Source: Nitrospira tepida
Lineage (GTDB): Bacteria > Nitrospirota > Nitrospiria > Nitrospirales > Nitrospiraceae
Assembly: GCF_947241125.1 (NCBI RefSeq)
Contig: NZ_OX365700.1
Span: 1,302,001 to 1,366,000, forward strand
DNA length: 64,000 nucleotides
Direction: 5' to 3'
Shown: one piece after another, positions 16,871 through 27,822 of the stretch
How the letters are laid out: each line of letters begins with the position of its first letter
Position numbering within the stretch: the stretch's first letter is position 1
The notes under the pieces: generated by a model
Database searches by the model: none
What the model was told of the DNA's origin: nothing
Seen by the model: the letters and a program-made list of their open reading frames with translations, nothing else
Made by a program: the position numbers and the translations under genes

Positions 16871-18646
16871 ATGAAGCTCACAGGAGCGGAGATTTTCATT
16901 GAATCACTCAAGCGCGAGGGGGTGAAGACCATCTTTGCCCTCCCGGGCGGCGTGGTGTTGAAGATCTTCGACATGCTGCACCAGCAGAGCGATCTCGAAG
17001 TGATTCTGGCTCGACACGAGCAAGGCGCCGGGCACATGGCCGAGGGCTATGCCAAGGCGACGGGACGGGCAGGCGTGGCGCTCGTGACGTCGGGGCCCGG
17101 CATGACGAACGTCATCACCGCTTTGGCCGACGCCTATATGGATTCGGTGCCTCTGGTCTGCTTCAGCGGGCAGGTGCCGACCAGTTTGATCGGCAACGAT
17201 GCGTTCCAAGAGGCCGACAACGTCGGGCTCAGCCGGCCCTGCACGAAATACAATTTTCTCGTGAAGGACGTGAACGACTTGGCCGTGACGATCAAGGAGG
17301 CGTTTTATATCGCCACGACCGGCCGGCCTGGCCCGGTGCTGGTGGACATCCCGAAAGACGTGTCCATGAACAAGGCCGACTTTAACTACCCGTCGTCCGT
17401 GTCGATCCGCGGCTATAACCCGACCTATGACGGCAACAAATGGCAGATCAAGCAGGCGGCCGAAGCCATCATGAAGGCGAAAAAGCCGATCCTCTATGTC
17501 GGCGGCGGCGCAACCTATTCGGGCGCGTCAAAGGAGTTGCTCGAACTGGCCGAGCTGACGCAGATTCCGGTCGATATGACCTTGATGGGGTTGGGCGTGT
17601 TTCCAGGGGAGCATCCTCTTTCAATGGGCATGTTGGGCATGCACGGCACCTATTGGGCGAACATGGCCATGCATTATTCCGATCTCGTCATCGCCGTGGG
17701 GGCCCGGTTCGACGACCGGGTCACGGGCAAGGTGTCGGAGTTCTGTCCCTTTGCCAAGATCGTTCATATCGACATCGATCCGACCTCGATTCGCAAGAAC
17801 ATCCACGTCGATATTCCGATCGTGGGCGACTGCAAGCGCGTGCTGCAGGAACTCAATCAGATCCTGCGGGCGACGGTCAACGGCGAGCAAAAGGACCTGC
17901 GCAAGCCCTGGTGGGACCAGATCAAGGAATGGCAGCAGGCGCATCCCTTGACCTATGAGCAGGACCCGAACGGCAAGATCAAGCCGCAGCATGTGATCAA
18001 GCGGCTTTATGAATTGACGAAAGATCGGGATCCGATCGTGTCGACGGACGTCGGGCAACACCAGATGTGGACCGCTCAGTACTTCAAGTTGGCCAAACCC
18101 AATCGGTGGCTGACCTCCGGTGGGCTGGGCACGATGGGCTTCGGATTCCCGGCGGCGATGGGCGCGCAAGCGGCCTTCCGGGACCGGCTGGTGCTCTGCG
18201 TGGCCGGAGACGGCAGCGTCCAGATGAACACCCAGGAATTGGCCACGGCGGTGGCCCACAAGCTGCCGGTGAAAATCATCGTCATCAATAACGGATTCCA
18301 CGGGATGGTCCGGCAGTGGCAGGATCTGTTCTACGAGGGGCGGTACGCCTGCAGCGATCTCGGCACCTCGCCAGATTTCGTGAAGTTGGCCGAAGCCTAT
18401 GGAGCCGTGGGCCTTCGGGCGTCGAAGGTGTCCGAGTTGGACGGGGCGATCCGGGAGACAATCGAGATCGACAGACCGGTGATCCTGGACGTGCCGACCT
18501 ATCCGTTCGAGAATTGCTATCCGATGATCCCGGCGGGCGGATGCAACCACGAAATGATCCTGAGCGACTCGCCCGAACTCAAGAAAAAACAGGAAGCGGT
18601 CGGGAAGGTCCTGCCGGAAGACAAGGATACGGTGCTCACCGCCTAG
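16871..18646 (+). CDS. ilvB: Acetolactate synthase, large (catalytic) subunit
   Basis: This ThDP- and FAD-dependent enzyme makes acetolactate or acetohydroxybutyrate, the first common step of Val/Leu/Ile synthesis. At 591 residues, it has the catalytic Glu50 in ARHEQGAGHMAEGYA, the SGPGMTNV stretch, and the ThDP motif GDGSVQMNTQEL ... INNGFHGMVRQWQ near 455-480. A strong GGGGGAGGA lies 7 bases before ATG. It is followed by the regulatory subunit ilvN, separated by an 89-base hairpin-forming repeat. Confidence 0.97.
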   Translation: MKLTGAEIFIESLKREGVKTIFALPGGVVLKIFDMLHQQSDLEVILARHEQGAGHMAEGYAKATGRAGVALVTSGPGMTNVITALADAYMDSVPLVCFSGQVPTSLIGNDAFQEADNVGLSRPCTKYNFLVKDVNDLAVTIKEAFYIATTGRPGPVLVDIPKDVSMNKADFNYPSSVSIRGYNPTYDGNKWQIKQAAEAIMKAKKPILYVGGGATYSGASKELLELAELTQIPVDMTLMGLGVFPGEHPLSMGMLGMHGTYWANMAMHYSDLVIAVGARFDDRVTGKVSEFCPFAKIVHIDIDPTSIRKNIHVDIPIVGDCKRVLQELNQILRATVNGEQKDLRKPWWDQIKEWQQAHPLTYEQDPNGKIKPQHVIKRLYELTKDRDPIVSTDVGQHQMWTAQYFKLAKPNRWLTSGGLGTMGFGFPAAMGAQAAFRDRLVLCVAGDGSVQMNTQELATAVAHKLPVKIIVINNGFHGMVRQWQDLFYEGRYACSDLGTSPDFVKLAEAYGAVGLRASKVSELDGAIRETIEIDRPVILDVPTYPFENCYPMIPAGGCNHEMILSDSPELKKKQEAVGKVLPEDKDTVLTA

Positions 18647-18650
18647 GGAA

Positions 18651-18727
18651 AGTGCTGAGTCCCGAGTGCTAGGTGCTGAGGTAACAGCTTTTTCATTCGC
18701 GGCACTCAGCACTGAGCACCCAGCACT
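18651..18727. repeat. Imperfect inverted repeat built from AGTGCTGAG units
   Basis: The ilvB-ilvN gap holds AGTGCTGAGT-, GAGTGCTAG- and GGTGCTGAG-like units on the left (18651-18680) and CTCAGCACTGAGCACCCAGCACT on the right in the opposite orientation (18705-18727), able to fold into a long imperfect hairpin. The same unit recurs at 58146-58169. It resembles a dispersed REP-like intergenic element. Confidence 0.6.
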
Positions 18728-18735
18728 GTTGACGT

Positions 18736-20354
<1,619 letters not shown>

Positions 20355-20361
20355 GCGTTCG

Positions 20362-21012
20362 ATGGCTGATCGCGCGGTCGGAATACCAATCGTCCGGGAG
20401 GGGATGCCGTTTGTAGCCGGGGCGGCCGTCCTGACGGGCGGGGCCTGGCTGGCCGGTTGGACGATCCCGACCTGCCTCTTCGGCACGCTCACGCTCTTTA
20501 CCGCGTGGTTTTTCAGGAATCCGGCCAGGCAGGTCCCGACACAAGCGGGGATCGTGGTCGCTCCGGGGGACGGAAAAGTCATCGCCGTCGACCGGGAATT
20601 CGAGCCGCGCTATATCAAAGACGCGAGCATCCGTGTGAGCATCTTTCTGAACGTGTTTGACGTGCACGTGAACCGGATTCCCTGCGCTAGCGCCGTCGAA
20701 GATATTGTGTACCAGCCCGGCAAGTTCATCGCGGCGAACAAGCCGGAAGCGACGATCCAGAACGAGCAGAATGCCCTTTGCCTCAAGACGGCGGAAGGCG
20801 CCAAGGTCCTCTGCGTCCAAGTGGCCGGCCTCATTGCGCGCCGGATCGTGTGCTGGCTTACGGCGGGTGCGCGGGTGACAACCGGGGAACGATACGGGTT
20901 GATCCGGTTCGGTTCGCGCATGGATCTCTATCTCCCGGCGGCGAGCTCGATCCGGGTGTCCGTCGGGGATCGCGTGAAGGGCGGGGAAACGATCGTGGGA
21001 GAACTCCGATGA
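20362..21012 (+). CDS. psd: Phosphatidylserine decarboxylase proenzyme, short type
   Basis: This enzyme converts phosphatidylserine to phosphatidylethanolamine at the inner membrane. The 216-residue short form carries two hydrophobic segments near the N-terminus (PFVAGAAVLTGGAWLAGW, LFGTLTLFTAWFF), the SIFLNVFDVHVNR motif near 95, and the self-cleavage site FGS followed by RMDLYLP near 185, where Gly-Ser cleavage generates the pyruvoyl group. It overlaps pssA by ATGA, matching the usual psd-pssA pair. Confidence 0.95.
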   Translation: MADRAVGIPIVREGMPFVAGAAVLTGGAWLAGWTIPTCLFGTLTLFTAWFFRNPARQVPTQAGIVVAPGDGKVIAVDREFEPRYIKDASIRVSIFLNVFDVHVNRIPCASAVEDIVYQPGKFIAANKPEATIQNEQNALCLKTAEGAKVLCVQVAGLIARRIVCWLTAGARVTTGERYGLIRFGSRMDLYLPAASSIRVSVGDRVKGGETIVGELR

Positions 21013-21809
21013 AAACGAACGGCATGCGCGGCGCCTTTGCCAAGGGCAATCGAAAACGACAGGCCATGTACCTGATTCCCAACCTGTGCACGACCGGGAA
21101 TTTGTTCTGCGGCGTGTTCGCTGTCCTCTCGGTCTTCAACGGCGACCATTTGGCTGCCGCGATCGCGATTCTCGTCGCGATGATCTTCGACATGCTGGAC
21201 GGCAAGCTGGCCAGGCTGACGCACAGCACCGGCCAGTTCGGCGTCGAGTTCGATTCGCTGTCGGACGTCGTGTCATTCGGAGTGGCCCCGGGCCTGCTGA
21301 TCTATTCCTTCGCCTTGACCGAGCACGGCATGTTCGGCGTCGCGGTGATGTTCGCCTACGTGGCGATGGGAGCGGTGCGGCTGGCCCGGTTCAATGCTAC
21401 GGTCGCCACCGCGGACAGCAAGTACTTTACAGGGCTGGCGATTCCGGCTGCGGCGGGAGTGATCGCCTCGCTGGTCATTTTCGATCTTCACATCACGAAG
21501 ATGGGGTCCGAGGTCAAGCCGATCCTGATCCTGATCATCACGCTCAGCCTCGCGTTCCTGATGGTCAGCACGCTCAAGTATCGCAGCTTCAAGGATCTCA
21601 AATTCAGGCGAGGGCAGCACTTCACCTATCTCGTGTGGGGCATTCTCGCGCTGATGTTGATTGTGGCCTGGCCTCAGGTTATGTTATTCGTCACATTTGC
21701 TGGATATGCGGTGTCGGGCCCGTTGGCCCGTGTGGTAGCCCTGCTGACAAAAACAGCGGGCAAGCGGGGCACCAGGCCGGAAACGCCCGTGATGGAACAT
21801 CGAGAGTAG
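21009..21809 (+). CDS. pssA: CDP-diacylglycerol-serine O-phosphatidyltransferase
   Basis: PssA makes phosphatidylserine, the substrate of the preceding gene's product. The CDP-alcohol phosphotransferase signature is complete: DMLDGKLARLTHSTGQFG continuing to VEFDSLSD (residues ~60-85). Several hydrophobic helices follow, consistent with an integral membrane enzyme of 266 residues. The ATG overlaps the psd stop. The leuA T-box begins immediately after the stop. Confidence 0.95.
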   Translation: MKTNGMRGAFAKGNRKRQAMYLIPNLCTTGNLFCGVFAVLSVFNGDHLAAAIAILVAMIFDMLDGKLARLTHSTGQFGVEFDSLSDVVSFGVAPGLLIYSFALTEHGMFGVAVMFAYVAMGAVRLARFNATVATADSKYFTGLAIPAAAGVIASLVIFDLHITKMGSEVKPILILIITLSLAFLMVSTLKYRSFKDLKFRRGQHFTYLVWGILALMLIVAWPQVMLFVTFAGYAVSGPLARVVALLTKTAGKRGTRPETPVMEHRE

Positions 21810-21812
21810 CGG

Positions 21813-22054
21813 CGTTGACGAGGAGTAGTACGCGACAGCGGCCGATTTGAGAGAGCTGGTGGACGGTGCAAACCAGCCGGTCGCCCGCAGAACTCGCCTC
21901 CGAGCCGAATCTGTGAAGCCAGTAGCAGATTCCGGGTGGCCCACGTGACGGGCGACAATGAAGGATGGAGGGCCGGCCAGCCGGCTCGCCATCGAATCAG
22001 GGTGGTACCACGGAGCGCGAAAGCCTTCGTCCCTGGGGGGATGAAGGCTTTTTT
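21813..22054 (+). promoter_or_regulatory. T-box riboswitch, leucine-specific, controlling leuA
   Basis: The leader shows T-box landmarks in order: AGTAGTA near the base of stem I (21824-21830), the GAGAGAGCTGGTGGACGGTG distal stem I motif (from 21849), GAACTC with specifier codon CTC (Leu) at 21893-21895, and the antiterminator core AGGGTGGTACCACGG (21999-22013), whose TGGT can pair with an ACCA tRNA end, followed by an intrinsic terminator. Uncharged tRNA-Leu(GAG) would stabilise the antiterminator and permit leuA transcription. T-boxes of this specificity in front of leuA are known outside the Firmicutes. The exact 5' boundary is uncertain. Confidence 0.93.
22021..22054 (+). terminator. Intrinsic terminator of the leuA T-box
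   Basis: AAGCCTTC (22021-22028) plus TCCC pairs with GGGA plus GAAGGCTT (ending 22050), followed by a run of T (22049-22054). Formation of the antiterminator would sequester the TCCC part with the upstream AGGG, giving the usual mutually exclusive structures. Confidence 0.9.
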
Positions 22055-22172
22055 GTTTCAGGAGGCTGATAGAGGGAAGGATTCCTGGAGGTGTTTCTCC
22101 GCCGGCGCCAACGAAGAGAGGCGGCGCCTGAAGAGCCGGCGGATCACGCCAAGCGAGGGATGGAGGTGCGCC

Positions 22173-23726
22173 ATGGACAGCCTGCGGATGATCCGAATTT
22201 TTGATACCACGTTGCGGGACGGCGAACAGTCGCCCGGCGCGAGCATGAACGTCGAAGAAAAGGTCATGGTCGCCAAGCAACTGGCCCGTCTGGGGGTGGA
22301 TGTGATCGAGGCGGGGTTCGCCTACAGCTCGCCGGGTGATTTCGAGGCAGTCCGCCGGATCGCCAACGAGGTGGAGGGCCCGACCATTTGCAGTCTGGCG
22401 CGGGCCCGCCCGGAAGACATCGATCGGGCCTGGGAAGCCTTGAAGGGGGCTCCCAAGGTGAGGATTCATACGTTTCTGTCCACCTCCGACATTCACCTCA
22501 AACATCAGTTCAGGATGACCCGTGCGGAGGCCAAGAGGCGGGCGGTCGAGATGGTCCATCACGCCAGGAGCTACGTGGAGGACGTGGAGTTTTCCCCCAT
22601 GGACGCGAGCCGGTCGGACCCCGAGTATCTGTATGAAGTGATCGAGGCCGTCATCGCCGCCGGCGCCGGCACGGTCAATATCCCCGACACGGTGGGCTAT
22701 GCGGTCCCCTGGGAATTCGGCGGGTTGATCCGCGGCATTCGCGAGAGGGTGCCGAACAGTGCTCAGGCCGTGATCTCTGTCCATTGCCATAACGACCTCG
22801 GGCTGGCGGTGGCCAACTCGTTAGCCGCGATCCTGGAAGGGGCGGGCCAGGTCGAATGCACCATCAACGGCATCGGCGAGCGGGCCGGCAACACGTCGCT
22901 CGAAGAGATCGTCATGGGACTGCGCACCAGACGGGCGTTCTACGGGGCCGACACCAGGGTCAACACCGAAGAAATTCTGAAGGCCAGCCGGTTGGTCAGC
23001 AAGATCACCGGCATGATCGTGCAGCCCAACAAGGCGATCGTCGGGGCCAACGCCTTCGCCCATGCCTCCGGCATTCACCAGGACGGGCTGCTGAAGGACA
23101 AGACGACCTACGAGATCATGAGGCCGGAATCGATCGGGCTGGTGGACAGTAAGATGGTCATGGGCAAATTGTCGGGCCGGCACGCATTCCGGCAACGGCT
23201 CGAAGAACTGGGCTATCGCTTGTCCGACGAGGAGCTGAATCAGGCCTTCGAGCGGTTTAAGCGGTTGGCCGATCAGAAAAAGGACATTTATGAGGAAGAT
23301 CTGGAGAGCATCGTCTCCGATGAGCTGGCCAAAATCGCCGAACGGGTGACGCTCCGGTCCTTGCACGTAGAGAGCGGCACGAATCAACAGCCGACGGCGA
23401 CGATCGAGCTGAGTCTCGACGGGCAAGTCGTCAAGCAGACAGGCCATGGCGACGGGCCGGTGGACGCGGTCTTTCGGACGATGGCGGCCATGACCGGCAC
23501 CAAGGCCAAGCTCCTGATGTATGCGGTCAAGGCGATCACCGGCGGCACCGATGCGCTGGGCGAAGTCTCGGTCCGGCTGGAGGAAGGCGGACGGGTGGTG
23601 TCCGGCCACGGGTCGGACACGGACATTATCGTGGCGTCCGGCCGTGCCTATCTCAACGCGCTCAATAAACTGGCCTATTGGGCCAGCAAGGATGCCGCAG
23701 GCCTCCAGAAGGTCAGCTTGATTTGA
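22173..23726 (+). CDS. leuA: 2-isopropylmalate synthase
   Basis: LeuA condenses 2-oxoisovalerate and acetyl-CoA, committing carbon to leucine. The 517-residue chain has the TIM-barrel start [18 protein letters not shown] (metal-binding Asp), the [13 protein letters not shown] motif near 205, the GIGERAGN motif, and a C-terminal LeuA dimer domain (from ~360) that normally binds feedback inhibitor leucine. ATG at 22173 has GGAGGTG just upstream. Expression depends on the T-box about 120 bases ahead; leuC and leuD are not in the window. Confidence 0.97.
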   Translation: MDSLRMIRIFDTTLRDGEQSPGASMNVEEKVMVAKQLARLGVDVIEAGFAYSSPGDFEAVRRIANEVEGPTICSLARARPEDIDRAWEALKGAPKVRIHTFLSTSDIHLKHQFRMTRAEAKRRAVEMVHHARSYVEDVEFSPMDASRSDPEYLYEVIEAVIAAGAGTVNIPDTVGYAVPWEFGGLIRGIRERVPNSAQAVISVHCHNDLGLAVANSLAAILEGAGQVECTINGIGERAGNTSLEEIVMGLRTRRAFYGADTRVNTEEILKASRLVSKITGMIVQPNKAIVGANAFAHASGIHQDGLLKDKTTYEIMRPESIGLVDSKMVMGKLSGRHAFRQRLEELGYRLSDEELNQAFERFKRLADQKKDIYEEDLESIVSDELAKIAERVTLRSLHVESGTNQQPTATIELSLDGQVVKQTGHGDGPVDAVFRTMAAMTGTKAKLLMYAVKAITGGTDALGEVSVRLEEGGRVVSGHGSDTDIIVASGRAYLNALNKLAYWASKDAAGLQKVSLI

Positions 23727-23770
23727 TGGACGATCGACGGGTAGAGTGACGTTCTTTTAGGGGTGCCGGA

Positions 23771-24133
23771 GTGGTGACCGTTCAACTTTCCGACTGCGTG
23801 GAGTTTCTGGCCGGAGACCATACGAGCCTTCGGGAACTGCTCCATCCGGGCAAGCAGGACCTGAAGCTGGGGTACAGCTTGGCGCATGGGCGCCTGGCTC
23901 CGGGCAAGCGCTCCAAATGGCACAGGCTGGCGTCCTCGGAAGTCTATTACTTTCTGGGCGGGACCGGGCTGTTTTTGATCGACCAGGAAAGCCGGCCGGT
24001 TGGCGCCGGGAGCGTCGTGTACGTCCCGCCGCAGGCGACGCAAAGCCTGTCGAATACGGGCACGGATGAGATCGAATTCCTCTGTCTGGTAGATCCGGCC
24101 TGGCGGCCGGAGGATGAGGAAATCTGCGAGTAA
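23771..24133 (+). CDS. Small single-domain cupin protein
   Basis: A 120-residue cupin. The beta-barrel motifs are APGKRSKWHRLASSEVYYFLGGTG (motif 1, with a reduced set of metal-ligand histidines) and GSVVYVPPQATQSLSNTG (motif 2). Such small cupins can be isomerases, dioxygenases or sugar-binding proteins, and I cannot assign a substrate. It lies between leuA and leuB in the same direction, so it is presumably under the T-box too. The start is GTG (GTGGTGACC), with the second GTG also possible. Confidence 0.8.
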   Translation: MVTVQLSDCVEFLAGDHTSLRELLHPGKQDLKLGYSLAHGRLAPGKRSKWHRLASSEVYYFLGGTGLFLIDQESRPVGAGSVVYVPPQATQSLSNTGTDEIEFLCLVDPAWRPEDEEICE

Positions 24134-24200
24134 TGGTTCGAGCGAGGCGTGGCGACAGGCGCAATGCAAGGCAACTGTGTGACGACGGCGGGAGCGTAGC

Positions 24201-25271
24201 ATGAAGGCAAAAATCGCAGTCTTAGCTGGTGACGGAGTCGGCCGGGAGGTGGTTCCCGAGGCGGTCAAGGTGCTCAAGGCGGTGGCCGAACGGCACGGGC
24301 ATGCCTTCGATTTTGTTTCGGCCGATGTCGGCGGACAGGCTATCGATAAGATCGGCGTCCCGTTGCCGCAGGAGACGCTTACCCTCGCCAAGCAGAGCGA
24401 CGCGGTGCTGCTGGGGGCGGTCGGCGGGCCCAAGTGGGAAGGTCTCGATTACAGCCTGCGGCCCGAACGGGCCCTGCTTGGACTGAGAGAAGCGCTGGGC
24501 CTGTACGCGAACCTGAGGCCGGCCAAACTCTACATGGCTCTGGCTGACGCATCGACCCTCAAGAAAGAAGTCATCGAGGGCATCGACATCTTGGTAGTCC
24601 GCGAGTTGATCGGCGGCATCTACTTCGGCAAGCCGAAAGGGATCGAAAAGATCGGCGGAGTCGAACGGGGCGTGAACACGGAAGTGTACACGACCGACGA
24701 GATCAAGCGGATCGCCAAAGTCGCCTTCGAAGCGGCGCGCAAGCGCCGGCGCAAGGTCACCTCGGTGGATAAGGCCAATGTGTTGGAGTCGTCGGAGTTG
24801 TGGCGTCGCGTCGTGACGGAGCTGCAGAAGGGCTATCCGGACGTCGAGTTGAATCATATGTATGTGGACAACTGCGCCATGCAGTTGGTGCGCAACCCCA
24901 AACAGTTCGACGTGCTGCTTTGCAACAACATGTTCGGCGATATTCTGAGCGATGAGGCGGCCATGCTCACCGGCTCGATCGGCATGTTGCCCTCGGCGAG
25001 CATCGGAGCACAAGTGGGCTTGTACGAGCCGATTCACGGGAGCGCCCCGGATATCGCGGGGAAGGGCGTGGCCAATCCCATTGCGACCATCGCCTCCGCG
25101 GCCATGCTGCTGTCCTACAGCTTTCAGTTGGAGAAGGAAGGCGCCGCTATCGAAACCGCCATCGTGCGGACCCTGGACCTGGGCTACCGGACCAAGGACA
25201 TCCACAGTGCGGGAACGCGGCTGGTGGGAACCGGCGAAATGACCGACGCGATCATCCGCAATCTGGGCTGA
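24201..25271 (+). CDS. leuB: 3-isopropylmalate dehydrogenase
   Basis: LeuB oxidatively decarboxylates 3-isopropylmalate with NAD+. At 356 residues it has [16 protein letters not shown] at the N-terminus, [10 protein letters not shown] near 73, the substrate-binding arginines in [31 protein letters not shown], the metal-binding [14 protein letters not shown] and the NAD motif [15 protein letters not shown]. The stop overlaps the next gene's ATG by one base (TGATG). Confidence 0.97.
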   Translation: MKAKIAVLAGDGVGREVVPEAVKVLKAVAERHGHAFDFVSADVGGQAIDKIGVPLPQETLTLAKQSDAVLLGAVGGPKWEGLDYSLRPERALLGLREALGLYANLRPAKLYMALADASTLKKEVIEGIDILVVRELIGGIYFGKPKGIEKIGGVERGVNTEVYTTDEIKRIAKVAFEAARKRRRKVTSVDKANVLESSELWRRVVTELQKGYPDVELNHMYVDNCAMQLVRNPKQFDVLLCNNMFGDILSDEAAMLTGSIGMLPSASIGAQVGLYEPIHGSAPDIAGKGVANPIATIASAAMLLSYSFQLEKEGAAIETAIVRTLDLGYRTKDIHSAGTRLVGTGEMTDAIIRNLG

Positions 25272-26509
25272 TGCAGGCTGGCGAGGCGATGAATAGCTCA
25301 GTCTCTCTTGATTCCGGCATCATCACCACGATCGCGGGCGTGGGAGAATCGGGCTGCTCCGGTGATGGAGGGCCAGCATTGCTGGCTCGGCTCAACGAGC
25401 CCAAGCAGGTCGCGGTCGATGTTCACGGAAACCTCTATATCGCGGATGCGGAGAATCACCTCATCCGAAAAGTAGAGGCTGCAACCGGCGTCATCACGAC
25501 CGTGGCGGGCCGCGGGGAATCCGGCGCGTCTATCCCGTCTGCCGGAAGCGATCACGTCTCCGAGGTGACGGACGGCGCCGATGAGGACCCCCTATCCGAT
25601 CCGGTGCCGCAAACCGAAGGGCGCTTCGCTCAACTGGCGGACCTCGGCGGCACTGTCCGATTCGTGGTCGGCAAGGCCCAGGACGGAAGCGCGCACTATG
25701 CTGGAGACGAGGGGCCGGCCGTCAAGGCGCGGCTGAATTTTCCCTCCGCGGTGGCAGTCGATGCGGACGGGACCCTTTTTATCGCGGATACGATGAATCA
25801 CCGGGTGCGGCGTGTCGATGCCCGGACTGGCATCATCACGACGATCGCGGGAACCGGCCAACGCCGATTTTCCGGCGAGGGAGGACCGGCGGTGAAGGCG
25901 GCCTTGAACGAGCCGGCCGCGCTTGCGCTCGACGGTCGCGGCGGGTTGTATGTCGCCGATCAGAGCAACAATCGCGTCCGCCGGATCGATCTGGCCACGG
26001 GCGTCATTGTCACGGTGGCCGGGACCGGAGAGGCCGGTTATACCGGCGACGGCATGCCGGCGATTGAGGCGGGGCTCGCCGGGCCCAGTGGACTCGCCTG
26101 GGGCGAGGATGGCACACTCTATGTGGCCGATACGTTCAACGGTCGCATCAGAGCGGTGGACTCCGTGACCGGCGTCATTCGCACGGTCGCAGGTGACGGC
26201 GGCGAGTATCGCTATCAAGGGGTGCCCAACGAATGGTCCACGAGCCTCTCGCGCCCATACGGAATTGCCGTAGACCGGGAGGGGCACCTGTTGATTACCG
26301 ATTCCGACAGCCATCTGTTGCGCCGCTGGGATCGGCGTAAGAAGATCATTACGCGCCTCGTCGGAACAGGACAGGCCCGATTCGGCGGGGACGGCGGGCC
26401 GGCCTCCGATGCCAGCCTGAATTACCCGTTTGGGGTTGCCATCGATGGAGCGGGCCATGTCTATATCGCGGACACGTTCAACCATCGAATACGCAAGCTG
26501 ATCGTGTAG
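25271..26509 (+). CDS. NHL-repeat beta-propeller protein, probably six blades, cytoplasmic
   Basis: A 412-residue protein made of NHL/TolB-like repeats. Six copies of a turn like TGDGGPA followed by LN-P (near residues 35, 140, 200, 255, 310 and 370) alternate with strands such as GNLYIADAENHLIRKV and GTLFIADTMNHRVRRV. About 45 residues between blades 1 and 2 are irregular and acidic. There is no signal peptide, unlike most such bacterial proteins. It starts on the leuB stop codon and precedes asd, so it is embedded in an amino-acid operon; its ligand is unknown. Confidence 0.85.
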   Translation: MQAGEAMNSSVSLDSGIITTIAGVGESGCSGDGGPALLARLNEPKQVAVDVHGNLYIADAENHLIRKVEAATGVITTVAGRGESGASIPSAGSDHVSEVTDGADEDPLSDPVPQTEGRFAQLADLGGTVRFVVGKAQDGSAHYAGDEGPAVKARLNFPSAVAVDADGTLFIADTMNHRVRRVDARTGIITTIAGTGQRRFSGEGGPAVKAALNEPAALALDGRGGLYVADQSNNRVRRIDLATGVIVTVAGTGEAGYTGDGMPAIEAGLAGPSGLAWGEDGTLYVADTFNGRIRAVDSVTGVIRTVAGDGGEYRYQGVPNEWSTSLSRPYGIAVDREGHLLITDSDSHLLRRWDRRKKIITRLVGTGQARFGGDGGPASDASLNYPFGVAIDGAGHVYIADTFNHRIRKLIV

Positions 26510-26549
26510 CGACAGGAGTCCGTCGATCCCGATCAGGAAGGACTCGACC

Positions 26550-27563
26550 ATGTTGAAGACCAAACCCGCCTATACCGTCGCAGTCGTCGGCGCCACCGGC
26601 GCGGTCGGCGCGGAAATGATTGAAGTGCTCGAAGAACGCGCGTTCCCGGTGGAGCGGCTCGTGCCGCTGGCTTCAAGCCGCTCGGCCGGCGGGACGGTCG
26701 GATTCCGGGGGACGGATGTGCCGGTGCTGGAACTCACGAAGGAGTCGTTCGCGGGGGTGGACATCGCCCTGTTTTCCGCCGGCAGCGACGTGAGCCGCGA
26801 GTACGCGCCGGTCGCGGTCAAGGCCGGGGCGCTGGTCATCGACAACAGCGCGGCTTGGCGCATGGAGCCGACGGTTCCGTTGGTCGTGCCGGAAGTGAAT
26901 CCGGCGGACGCGGCTCGCCACCAGGGCATCATCGCCAACCCGAACTGCTCGACGATCCAAATGGTGGTCGCCCTGAAACCCCTGCATGACGCCGCCAAGA
27001 TCACGCGGATCGTCGTGACCACGTTTCAGTCCGTCTCCGGAACCGGGAAGGATGCCATGGACGAATTGCTGGCCGAATGCAAGGCGCTGCTCAGCTTCAA
27101 GGAACCGGAGCCGAAAGTGTATCCGTATCAGATTGCGTTCAATTGCCTGCCGCAGATCGATGATTTTCTGCCGACCGGGTACACGAAGGAAGAAATGAAG
27201 ATGGTGCATGAGACCAGAAAAATCATGGGAGACCAGGCTATCCGGGTCACGGCGACCACGGTGCGCGTGCCGGTCTACGTCGGGCATTCGGAATCCGTCA
27301 ACATCGAAACCGAGCGGAAATTGACCGCCAACGACGCCCGCGCTTTGCTGGCGTCGGCTCCCGGCATTCAGGTCTATGACGACCCCGCCCATCGACTCTA
27401 TCCGATGCCGCTCGATGTGGCGGGCAAGGACGACGTCTATGTCGGCCGTATTCGCGAAGACGAATCGACCGCCCACGGCCTCAATCTGTGGGTGGTGGCG
27501 GATAATCTGAGAAAGGGCGCCGCCCTCAACGCCGTCCAAATTGCGGAACTGCTGATCCGGTAA
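26550..27563 (+). CDS. asd: Aspartate-semialdehyde dehydrogenase
   Basis: Asd reduces aspartyl phosphate to aspartate semialdehyde, the branch point to Lys/DAP, Thr, Met and Ile. At 337 residues it has VGATGAVGAEMIEVLEER (NADP-binding), the catalytic Cys in IIANPNCSTIQMV near 133, the SVSGTGKDAMDEL loop and VYVGHSESVNIE with the substrate-binding His. It is placed between the leu genes and the DUF2905-spoIID-queA group with small gaps. Confidence 0.97.
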   Translation: MLKTKPAYTVAVVGATGAVGAEMIEVLEERAFPVERLVPLASSRSAGGTVGFRGTDVPVLELTKESFAGVDIALFSAGSDVSREYAPVAVKAGALVIDNSAAWRMEPTVPLVVPEVNPADAARHQGIIANPNCSTIQMVVALKPLHDAAKITRIVVTTFQSVSGTGKDAMDELLAECKALLSFKEPEPKVYPYQIAFNCLPQIDDFLPTGYTKEEMKMVHETRKIMGDQAIRVTATTVRVPVYVGHSESVNIETERKLTANDARALLASAPGIQVYDDPAHRLYPMPLDVAGKDDVYVGRIREDESTAHGLNLWVVADNLRKGAALNAVQIAELLIR

Positions 27564-27567
27564 CGCC

Positions 27568-27822
27568 ATGGACGGGTTCGGCTGGCTGGGGAGGGTGCTC
27601 ATACTCGGGGGCATCTTGCTCGTTGCCTTGGGCGGCTTGCTTGTGCTGGCAGGGAAACTGCCGGGCCTCGGCGACTCGGGCGGATGGTTCGGGCGTCTGC
27701 CCGGCGATCTCTATATCAAGCGGGACAACTTCACGTTCTATGCTCCGCTCACGACCGGCCTGATCGTCAGCGTGGTCCTGAGCCTCTTGTGGTTCATCCT
27801 TTCCATCCTGTTCAAGCGATGA
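27568..27822 (+). CDS. DUF2905 family small membrane protein
   Basis: 84 residues with two transmembrane helices (VLILGGILLVALGGLLVLAG and TTGLIVSVVLSLLWFILSIL) separated by the characteristic GRLPGDLYIKRDNFTFYAPL loop, which is the DUF2905 signature. Function is unknown. It starts 4 bases after asd and overlaps the spoIID-like gene by ATGA. Confidence 0.9.
   Translation: MDGFGWLGRVLILGGILLVALGGLLVLAGKLPGLGDSGGWFGRLPGDLYIKRDNFTFYAPLTTGLIVSVVLSLLWFILSILFKR

Noticed and set aside
21815-21820. TTGACG as a promoter -35 for leuA
   Set aside because: The matching -10 would fall inside stem I of the T-box, so the leader would lose its 5' part.
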